Positions 12,065 through 21,284 of a stretch of DNA of 32,500 bases are shown piece by piece. The notes below the pieces were generated by a model. The model did no database searches. It was not told where the DNA came from and saw only the letters and a list, made by a program, of their open reading frames with translations. This stretch comes from Sphaeroforma sirkka (Eukaryota; Opisthokonta; Ichthyosporea; Ichthyophonida), in NCBI GenBank assembly GCA_001586965.3, contig LUCW03000307.1, positions 5,001-37,500 of the forward strand, read 5' to 3'. The position numbers were made by a program, and so were the translations under genes. Positions within the stretch are counted from its first letter, which is position 1, and each line of letters begins with the position of its first letter.

Positions 12065-13179
12065 ATGACGGGCCAGGCCGAATCCCCAACTGAGACGTTC
12101 GTTCCTAACGACTCCTTACCCAATGACCAATGGAAATTGGACATACAAAAATCTATCACAGACCTCTCTGCCCAGGTCAGTACTCTACAGGCCAATCTCA
12201 ATCAAATTTTGGGACCGGCTCTAACAACTCCGAAAGGAGTCTTTGACTGATGACCAATGGAAATCAACCATACACCAAATGCTCACTAACCTCTGTGCAA
12301 AAACAACCAACCTCGAATCCGAACTCCGGGACCTTAAATCCCAAACCCGTGCACCTATAGATGAAGACACACCCGACACTTTCCGATTTGGCTCCACAAG
12401 CCCGCCTGCTCCGCCTGCAAAAAGACCGCGGTCACAGACGCCCAATAGCAGCAGTGAGCCTCCCAGCTACCGCTCAAAAGTGGACAACCCTGCAAAACCG
12501 AGCCCTAAAAAACGCCCGGCCCCACCAGCTTCTCAGTCCCAACCGCAGCCGCCAATACCCGAACACCTTTTGACGAAAGTGGTGGGCCGCCCAATGCCGG
12601 ACAAAACTCTTCATGAAATGGATGACATAGCTCCGGTATGGCTCTTCTTCCGAGCAATTTTCCCTAACGGCAAGCCCCCATCCCAATCAGTATTTGAAAA
12701 ATACTGGCATGCCCAACCAGTCCTCAATCGCCACCATTTTCTCTGGTATCTTCCGTCTAAATCGGTATCTCAACCAAATCGCCGCGGAAGCTCCACCAGT
12801 TTTATCCGCCTTTGTGTTCTTAGCGACGCTGTCGCCCAGGTGAAACGGCATGCAGCACTTACGTGGAAATGGCAGCTTGATGAAAATATCGACCCCCGCA
12901 CCCAACAACATCCCGACGCTACGAAAGCAGCTTTAATCCACTATCTCCGCACCAAGCGGGGAGGCCTCCTGCACACATGAACGAGCGCAAAATTTTTTTG
13001 CCCGCAGCATGGATGCACTACTGAGCCCACTTGTCAACTCCACTAACGCAGACATCCTCCAATCTACCGCGGACCGTCTCCAGAAGGCTTACCAAGCAAA
13101 GCATGATGCAAACCTCTTCTCATCTAACCCGCGAATCCCGGCAAACGCTAAAGAATCACCGCGTGCGGAACCCGAATGA
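12065..13179 (+). pseudogene. ORF1-like protein of a LINE-type element, frameshifted
   Basis: GC-rich coding in three consecutive frames: 12065-12250, 12243-12980, and about 12960-13179 (NFFARSMDALLSPLVNS to a TGA at 13177). The first two join by a +1 shift near 12230 and the last two by a shift near 12960. The N-terminus is coiled-coil and contains a tandem duplication: NDQWKLDIQKSITDLSAQV (from 12110) against DDQWKSTIHQMLTNLCAKT (from 12237). A Pro/Ser/Lys-rich linker follows, then a folded-looking segment (PVLNRHHFLWYLPSK, FIRLCVLSDAVAQVK, DPRTQQHPDATKAALIHYLR). Coiled coil plus RRM-like and C-terminal parts recalls L1 ORF1p; that assignment is inference. It could instead be a gag of another element. 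Confidence 0.45.
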
Positions 13180-13221
13180 CTTCATATACCAACGGTCTCC
13201 CCGACACAATTATCCGACACG

Positions 13222-14563
13222 ATGGATAGCAATACGCAGCCTCAGCTTTCCACAACAGACTCTTCGACGACGGGCAATGATATATAAATGGCTGACATCA
13301 TTAAAAAAGAGAGCCCAGTAGTATTGACCGATGATGAACAATGTTAGGACCAATGAGGATGACGCTCTTTAACCCACAAGAACTCAACATGGACAACGCA
13401 GAACATACAGATAAGTGTTTGAACGTTATATGGGTTTTAAGTCAGGTTGATGTTACGTGTGTGGTTGAAACCTGGCATAACATCACATTTCTTAATCTCG
13501 ACTCAATTGCCAGCACAAATTCACTTACCCCTCTGACGCAACCCGCCTGGGCCCACGACAAACCATCACTGCGCTTCCCGTCCAGTATCTATGCTCACCT
13601 GAAAACTGTACACAAAACCACGGGCGGGCGTATTCCCGACCATGTAGCCCTCCGCTAACGCTGTGACGACATTGGTCCAACAAGGAGATCGCGGCAATGG
13701 CCCGGCGCCAATACTACTACCAACTGGTTATGGGTAAACCGCCAACCTCAAACCGAGACACAGCCAGACACGACAGCTCTAATCGCTGCTTCGAGTCTAC
13801 ACCAATCCGGCTCTGTGCCACGATTGTAATGTTCACATTGCTTGACTACCGCACCGACGGCTGTCTCTGCCCTGTCTACCCCGGTAGCCACAAGTTCACT
13901 ACCACCCACTTTACCTGCATCCAACAACTGATTCGACGCATCCTGGTAGGTCCAAATCTGCCGCCCATTGGCCCTGACCTCCTTGGCAATTACAGGAGTG
14001 CCACGACTTCCACGGTATCTGGACCCTCCACGAACACCTTGGATCTTTTCTCCAGCATGTTGAAGAACCACCGTACCCTCACCCGTCCCTGACATATCAA
14101 CAAATGTTCCCCATACCCTGGCTAATCACACTGTTGAAGTACTACTTCCAAATTTCGGTTCAAACCAAATCATCGCGCTTGTTGGTTCCGCCTATTATAC
14201 TTTTGATCCAGGCCAGTCAACACATACCGAATTCATCCGTGGTCTGGTGCAGCATTGGCTTACCCCCATCCTCGCTCCTCGACCGGATTATGACGGATGA
14301 CCTGGTCCTTCTCGGTATTTCGTACTCTGTACTAACCCATTCCGCGGCACTACACGGCGCAGACCCGATCCGTACCACAGAGGTGGGTACTCTACTTAGT
14401 AGGTCAGCAAGCGAATATATGGAACATTCGATAGTAACAGTGTCTTGTCAACACCGGCCCGAATTGACTCAGCGCATATCTTCCATTGTCGACTCACTTG
14501 GCCCAAGCTTCAAGCGGGAATTTACTGACCAATTCTTCCCATCAATCTTTCCTGAACCACTAT
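13222..14563 (+). pseudogene. APE-type endonuclease half of a LINE-like ORF2; no RT
   Basis: After an ATG-rich leader (13222, 13341), the frame has QVDVTCVVETWHN (Glu at about 13467), like the metal-binding 'ETW' strand of LINE APE endonucleases. Frame changes follow. CPVYPGSHKFTTTHFTCIQQ ahead of ILVGPNLPPIG would correspond to the VY.P...F...L...GD.N block, with the Asp lost. LLDRIMTDDLVLLGISYSVL and then THSAAL (about 14278-14355) fit the DRI...SDH end, with SDH altered. The frame ends at 14563 with no RT motifs, and downstream sequence is AT-rich. Individually these matches are weak; their order and spacing support the call. Confidence 0.4.
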
Positions 14564-14565
14564 AG

Positions 14566-15726
14566 CGACTATGAGAGCTATACTATATGTTCATACATTG
14601 TAACATACATACCTGTCATAACATACATACCTGTCATTTTGAAATAAATAATATTATCCCTATGAAAACATAAATAAAATCTTTGGCGAATTCAGTGGTA
14701 AAATATACACATGCTTACTCTCGTATGAACCTTAGTTGCAAACATTAGCTGCAATAAATATTGGTGCGTATTGATATTGGCAAGATATTCTAAAGTATTC
14801 AACAGCTAATTGTTCACCTGATTACACCAAAGAAGGACTAGATTTACATGATAATGTAGCTCCCTATACTGACGTCTGTACAGAGTGAAAGATTGAGTCA
14901 CACGTATGTGTATTTAACGATCTATATTAGAACTGTACAACAAACCAAACACAATGTAATTTTCGAATCGGATATTGCTCAAGGGTGCTGTGGTGCATCA
15001 ACAGATAGTGGAATTCATAATAGAGAAATGTATGGAAAAAAAAACGGTTTGTAAGTAGTATTGAATAAGAGTTGGTACAGATAATACTCACGTGTCACGT
15101 ATATGACTAAGGTCTAACTGATAGCTAGGAGATAGAATCTTATGTACGTATGTATCCCAGAAAAAAAACAGAACGGGCAGTTGCCATTTTCACAACAACA
15201 TGCCACTGATGATAAATCAATAGCTCATGTGGGAATAAAAATCGAGAGGAATATGAAGGAAAATCTGATGCTCGTCGACTGTCAATTCATTGCGCGATCA
15301 GATTATATCCCTGTCGGAATTCGACTAAAGATTCGGTGTCTGTCTGTTGGAAAAACAAGCCTAGTATAGATCAGTACTTAACAAACGTTGTGCCAAAGGC
15401 TATTGCAACGCATATCAATGACGAACAAGATACTAGTTGGTTTGGATAGCACATAATCCTAAATCAATCTAACTCACCTACACGATACGCCAGCAGTAAG
15501 CTCGTCTTATATAATGGTGAGCGGAGACAGGGTGCGTTTATATGTATATATGGTCACACAGTAAATCTCTAATCATCTCTTTATAACCCACAGTCAACTC
15601 TATAACGAGTGCTTGGCATCCATCTTCCCTTTAGTTCTCTTTTTCCGTGTGTATTTTCCATTTGTGGATCCAGTTGATCCAATTCCTACCATACGTTCTA
15701 GTAGCATCTAGAGGGATCAAATTATC
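14566..15726. other. No gene recognised; 18-bp tandem pair
   Basis: AACATACATACCTGTCAT occurs twice in tandem at 14602-14637. A 75-codon ATG frame at 15142-15369 has no recognisable domain and lies upstream of the second gypsy fragment. The rest shows no coding signal. Confidence 0.4.
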
Positions 15727-16830
15727 AAAAAGACAATCCAAAACCCAAATCCGCAGGATTACCAAATACTGAATTTTGGGATCCGGATACAAATATTAAG
15801 AACATGATTCACAAGAAAGGCTATCACCCGTTATAATCGACAGCAGCCCCATTGTTGCTATCGGTCCCTTGATAGACTCGAATAGATGTACACGTACGTT
15901 TTAATTAGGCTCGATGCATACTCATCATATGCCAAACTAAAACCATTAATGAACAAATCAGCGGCAACCATCGCAAGAACACTAGATTCAATTCCAAAAA
16001 GAACAAGTAAACTAATACATTGAAGGGTATGTACCATATCTCAAGGACCAAATTCATAAGAAGGGCTATCATCCGTTACAATCCAAAAAAGCCGCATTTC
16101 ACTATGATAAAATTCAAGTGGACACTACCGGTCCCTTGATAGACTCGAATAGAGGTAACACGTATATTCAAGTAAGGCTCAATGTACACTCATCATAAAA
16201 AAATGATGAGACCAGTGATGGACAAATCAGCGGCAGCCGTCGCAAGAACGCTATTTCCAATCATGTGTGAACAGGGCTTCCCATAAGACATATTAACGGA
16301 ACAGGGCACCTAGTGTCCAGAGCATACCAATCTATTACGTAATGGGAGCAAATGGGCGATCACATAGAGACCTCACACCCTTATTTAAAGGAAACTCGTT
16401 GAACAAAATCCAAGCAATTGGTGTTCCACATTTTCCTCTCGTCCTAGTGGATCACAACATAAATTCACCCAAAAAAAACAGAACACTTCGGTTCAATGTG
16501 TACTTTAGACGGATGAGACGAAACCACCTATTTGGTTTCAATACATCAGCAGATGCACCTGGCACAAGAGCACCATGGGAATCGCGACTGGTAAATCTAA
16601 AAGAATCGATCATACCGAAGCTAAACACGAATGCTGCGCAATACCTAAAGAAAATATACTCAACAAATCACCGAAAATACCAAAAAGAAGTATGTACACT
16701 TCCAGGAAGGGAACAATGTAATTGTTCGTTGTCAAGGTGAAATGAATAAAATGACAGCAACATGGCGAACCATACAAAATAGTAGGCAAGGGGACCAACG
16801 GGTATTTTGTTTGTATCCTTCACGAATCTA
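15727..16830 (+). mobile_element. Second Ty3/gypsy fragment: integrase with internal duplication
   Basis: NTEFWDPDTNIKNMIHKKG (from about 15760) leads into HKKGYHPL, a diverged zinc-binding/linker region. The full integrase core follows in the second copy: YDKIQVDTTGPLIDSNRGN (about 16105-16160; first catalytic Asp kept), then GFP, stop, DILTEQG (about 16278-16305; the second Asp is Glu). A C-terminal part includes QAIGVPHFPLVLVDHNINSP (about 16405-16465), RLVNLKESIIPKL and KMTATWRTIQNSRQGD (about 16750-16795). The first 190 bases of the core are present twice, the 5' copy from 15807 and the other from 16052. In-frame stops and the Glu replacement mark it as dead. No RT or LTR recognised. Confidence 0.75.
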
Positions 16831-17874
16831 AAGCCTCAAAATATCCTAACTAGGTCAGTGATGAAATAGTCGGACTAGTAAAGAAGGCCAATGCTTCGAA
16901 GGAATTTACTCCCAACAGCCGCATACAACCAGCTGAGGACGCACAATACAGATAGGGAGCGTATCTGGAAGCATGAAACAGACATCGCAAATGTTGATGT
17001 TTATACACATTACCGACAACGCACCAGACGCAAGCGAAGGCAACCCCAATCGACGAAGTCAACAGCAACGCACTGATAAAGAATGAACGATCAGCGAGCA
17101 ACAGGAAGCGCACGCTTAATCGAGTTTCACTGATACTGAAGAGCACTCCCACTTTTCTCACCTTGAAGCATGCTCCGCCCACAATCCAGAGGAATATGGA
17201 CCAAAGACTCGGTTGTAGAGCCATATACCGTTGACATGCGTTTTCTCAAGTCAAGTTGATATCAACCGAGAGCATAGGTCAAGACTGAGCGTTGTTAAGA
17301 GATTCCATCATAAAATAGTTTAATTAAGACTACATACTTATTAGAATAGATAATAGCGGCAAGTTTTTTATCTTAAACCCCTAAGGGACAAGTGTTCTCT
17401 ATACAAGACTCCACTTTCCAAATAGTTCAGTATTTTAATATCCTACACAGGCACAGAAGTACAAAGTTAGGGGTCTGTAGCAACTAGAGACCGGATTAGC
17501 AAAAAGCAATACAAAACTCACAACTGTGCGATTATCAAATACTGAGTTTCGGGGTCCGAATCCGATATTCCTGAGTCATCAGAAATTGAGTGGGATTACC
17601 GGTAGATAATACAGGAACACCGAGAGAAAAGTACTCAAGTAGAATCAGAGTCTAGTGTAGAAACAGAAATCATAAATGGAGCCTCAATGCGAGTCCTTCA
17701 GCCTAGGACTTTTACCTAGCTGAGACAATCGTACTTAAGAAGACGTCTATTGTTTCCTTTGGTCGTATCTTGTCAGTTGCTCTCAAATTCAACATTCTAA
17801 TACTGCTCTGACATACACACAGCCCATACGATTGTAGCAAGGACTAAATCCTTTCAGTTTATCAGCGGCCAGCC
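16831..17874. other. No gene; partial copy of the gypsy fragment start
   Basis: Bases of about 17499-17575 resemble 15729-15800: both have AAAAAG, an AC-rich stretch, then ATCAAATACTGAGTTTCGGG against ACCAAATACTGAATTTTGGG, then GGTCCGAATCC against GATCCGGATAC. This looks like a second, shorter copy of the same element. The rest shows nothing I can assign. Confidence 0.4.
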
Positions 17875-18391
17875 CTACTGGGTACGTACAAAAGCAATCC
17901 CGAGCAGATAGTAATGCCTTGTCGCCCGTACCATGGGAGTTACCTACAATGAGTACACATATCACATTTAAAAATATCATCACACAGACCTCAATACATC
18001 ACCTCTCACACACATGAGCAACACCTCCTTGTTCTCTTCATCTAGTACCTACTGGCTACGTACAAAAGTGATCACTGACAGATAGTACTACTTTGTCTCC
18101 CGTACCGGGATCTTAACCCGTAAAATACGTAGATCACATTTTAAAGTCTTATCGCATAGACCTTAATACATCACACCTTTCACGCTCATGAGTAACACCT
18201 TCTTGTTCTCTTCATCTAGAACCTACTGAATACGTTTAAAAAGAACCATTGTCAGATATTACTACCTTGTCGCCCGTCACCAGGATCCATACCTATAATG
18301 AGTACACAGATCACATTTAAAAATCTCATCGCATAGACAATACATCACCTTTCATGTACACGAGCAGCCTCTTCTTGTCCTCTTCATGTAG
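17875..18391 (-). repeat. 174-bp tandem repeat, three copies, coding-like on the minus strand
   Basis: Units start with CTACTG at 17875, 18049 and 18223, each 174 bases (58 codons) apart, with moderate divergence. On the minus strand every copy contains L-D/H-E-E-N/D-K-K/E-x-L-L (LDEENKKVLLM, LDEENKEVLLM, LHEEDKKRLLV) and a second block, GTGDKALLSARD, GTGDKVVLSVSD or TGDKVVISDNGS. Between the blocks lies a stop-rich stretch of about 60 bases starting G/GTGATG or similar and ending in TTATAG, TTGTAG or TTAAG, so the unit may be exon-intron-exon. In-frame stops elsewhere suggest decay. Confidence 0.75.
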
Positions 18392-19416
18392 GCAGTTGTA
18401 GTTGTAGTATAGTTTGAATCCACACTCCCACGAGTCTATTGCTCGCGAGCTCTCTGTGTATATCTGGACGCATTGAAATTCTGTTTGTCTGTTTTAGTAC
18501 TGTTAGCTAATTTATTAATTACAGTATGATCATATGAAAGAAATTCACACTTATTAAAGAGTAAGCGCATATCTTCCTCTATCTGTATACTTGAAGCCAA
18601 CAGTGCCTTGGGCGTTACCAGCAATACATAGTACCTTTTTAAAGACCTCAAATAGGCACGCTATAGTATTTTTGTCTTCGTACTCTTTCGGTATCATGAT
18701 AGAATGTTCGCGTGAATATTGTCTATGTTCGAATATATTTCTACGAAATAAAGTTGACCATTTCCTTTTTGTATTCGATACAAGCGGTTCTAAACCGATA
18801 TTGTCACTCCATACTAGTGTTCACAGAAAGGCTGTGATAACATACATATGTCCACTTATCTTGACTTGCTTCTTATTCGTGTCAAAAATGAGAGAGGGTT
18901 TCTTGATGTGTGCCTGTTCGATAGTAAGTTGCAGTGATATGATCTTTTGTTCGTGTAATATCTATAGAAAAAGTATGAATTGCTCGGCGAATGTACGGTA
19001 AACTTACTGTGCAAAGAATATCAATCTAGTATAAATTGTTTTATCTAGATACACATCTATTACTGCTTGGTTTCTTTTGTGCAGCATCTGTAAACTTTTC
19101 AGCACACTGGCGGGCTGGTGAGATTGCTCTAACAGGTTGTACAATTTACGTAACTGAATTTTAGTTTTGCTTCGGTAATAAGTCTTCATCAATAGTGCTG
19201 CTATAAGAATTACTCTATCAACCCAACTACGCACGATGCTATGCGGAATACACTTTGACTGTGTGTAAGCTTCGTAGCCGGATCATCCAATACAATCTGG
19301 ACGGCCGTGGGTGTGCACTATGATATTTATAATACCTTTGCAAACTCAATGCGCCAACGGTTGTCGATCATAAGATTAACACAGCCTAGCACTGTATAGT
19401 CAGTGTCATAGGCCAT
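18331..19416 (-). pseudogene. Unrecognised pseudogene B, about 330 codons
   Basis: Starts with ATG at 19416 (MAYDTDYTVLGCVNLMIDN), shifts frame near 19330, then one frame runs from about 19326 to 18635, broken only by a TGA at about 19287, TAA at 19004-19006, TAG at 18962-18964 and TGA at 18821-18823. Text between the stops is protein-like (IRSWVDR-type stretches, KSLQMLHKRNQAVIDVYLD, HIKKPSLIFDTNKKQVKIS, SIMIPKEYEDKNTIACLFEV). A slip at an A5 run near 18638 moves to the frame SSIQIEEDMRLLFNKCEFL, ending at 18436. A further frame, SRAIDSWECGFKLYYNYNC, runs on into the 174-bp repeats. All three stop codons appear, which argues against a variant code. I do not recognise the family. Confidence 0.55.
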
Positions 19417-19454
19417 AATTTGTCAAAATATCACTTCGTTTGCAAAGCTTAAAT

Positions 19455-20003
19455 TTACACCTCCGGTGGTACTTCTATGTGCTCGATCTCCAGGTCATTA
19501 CTACAAAAGCTACATGAGCATGAGGGCTCATTCTATATTATATGCACGAACTGCGTATATACAAGATTGTGTTCGTCAAAGTCTTTTAAAGGTGGTTAGT
19601 TTTGTAGTGGTGTGCTTATAGTGTCGAGCGTAACTGTAAAGGTACGACCGAAGAAAACAATGTACCTCTTTTCAAGTACGCTTCTCTCAGCTAAATCTAG
19701 TATCAGAAATATAGTATTTATGTTCAGACCCATTTTCAGGTATTGAAGATCCTGTAAAATTGGGATTTGGATTTTCGGTTTTTTGGCTTTTCTAGTACGG
19801 TATTATGATGTTACACGAGCTTCCCACCCACCCTAAACTCGTCGAATACTAGGAGCACTGTTTTGATACCATTGTCGACACTCTGTATCTTTCTCGGCGA
19901 CGAAGCACATTATTGTAGGAAACTGTAACTTACGTTCGAGCACTATCTCTGATGCTGCTGTGCAATGTGTGTGTATTTTAAACGTGCGTCCATAGCTACA
20001 GTC
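19455..20003 (-). pseudogene. Unrecognised pseudogene A, upstream of B
   Basis: Minus-strand sequence opens after TTATTTCGCAG (acceptor-like, exon from 20003 or 20004) with CSYGRTFKIHTHCTAASEI and then LQFPTIMCFVAEKD. A frame change leads to NGIKTVLLVFDEFRVGGKL, where LLVFDE looks like a Walker B strand. A further change leads to LQYLKMGLNINTIFLILDL and RYIVFFGRTFTVTL, with TAA and TAG interruptions. The end is EPSCSCSFCSNDLEIEHIE, stopping at 19455-19457. The Cys-rich C-S-C-S-F-C could bind a metal. Only 38 bases separate this stop from the ATG of pseudogene B. Family unknown; a former ATPase is possible but unproven. Confidence 0.5.
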
Positions 20004-21284
20004 CCTGCGAAATAAGACACATACATTAATATGTATACAGTCTATAATGGTTTGAGTCCTGCAACTCTCATATTGACGATATCGTATACGCTAGTTAAAC
20101 ATATGTATGTACATAGGTGAGCAAATCTTAATCTCGCATCTCTACAGTCAAATTGGTGTGCATGTTATTAAAATGCAAATATTCTTAGCTTCAAAAATTG
20201 GAAGATACAAATTCAGTATAGGGGAAGTATTGAAAAACGCTATATCAAAATTGTTCAAAGAAACATACATATATCTTTTTCCTTAGACCAAGAAGTTAGA
20301 GAGAGGGAGAGAGAGAGATAGGACTCGAGAGGACTCGAGTCAAGTGTTCACATCTTGTGTGTGTTTTTTGGGACTAATTTGCCATTTAATATGTTGGTTT
20401 TATTTACCCCAGAACACCCTGGAGTGAAGAATTATGTCCTGGAACACTGAATACAGAATGTGACCTTGCTCTAAACGTACCCTGAGCTATCACAGCCGCC
20501 CAGGTATAATAGCCACACTTACATATCGACTGGGCGACGATTAGTACGAAACGGTGAATAAGTATGCACCAGATAAAAAATAGCGAAATCCCTGAACACA
20601 ATACGAGCAAACGCTTTTGTTGGCATATGGTGGACAGTGATTCCGCTATCTTAAAGTGGTTTAGGGTTGTTTTATATAAAAAATGTACACCTAGAATCTC
20701 ACAGCCTTGATTATGATTTAAATCCATGGATTTTTGCAAGGTTTCATGGTTCACATGATGTATCCAGGCACATAGATGAATATATTTACAATTTTTACAG
20801 TCGAACCTACTAATATCAAAATCTTCATATATTTTTCGTTTGTTTGAACATAACGTCACTTTTATGATATTTATATATCCCTATAGCTACGTATTCACCT
20901 ATTTGAAATTTGTGGTTCCTCCCTGTAGTCAAAGCTGGTGGTACAAAAGGCCCTTTCAATTCAATCCTGTATTTATTGATTGTCCCTCTATATTTGTGGT
21001 CGCATATCTCTCAGAAAAGTGCTTTACCGGGTACCCTTGCATAACTACTGTAAACTTGTATCGAAAGCCGTTTCTGAAAGTCATATTTAATCGGATTCGG
21101 ACAGCTCAGGCGGCAATAAAGGAAGGGCTGATAGGACACTTCGGCAGACCGATGACCTACGCCATGGAATACCAGTTGAGTTGTCTGGATAGCACGGCCA
21201 AGACACATTAAGCCATATCCACTCAAGCGTATGTCAAGGCCATATTTTTCTCATAGTGAACCGTGTGAGACTTTCCACGTGTCT
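20004..21284. other. Unassigned; possible minus-strand exon at 20404-20859
   Basis: A minus-strand frame of about 150 codons (20859-20404) has no ATG at its start but is Cys/His-rich near the beginning (DCKNCKYIHLCAWIHHVNH) and could be an earlier exon of the pseudogenes to its left. Plus-strand frames at 20840-21211 show no domain. A (GA)n tract lies at 20298-20319, followed by GGACTCGAGA twice at 20321-20340. Confidence 0.3.

Noticed and set aside
13748-14095. 115-codon minus-strand frame
   Set aside because: It lies antisense to the endonuclease-like tract and has no recognisable domain.
18821-19006. Alternative genetic code to explain in-frame stops in pseudogene B
   Set aside because: TAA, TAG and TGA all occur, together with frameshifts, while the intact genes in the window end normally with TAG or TGA.
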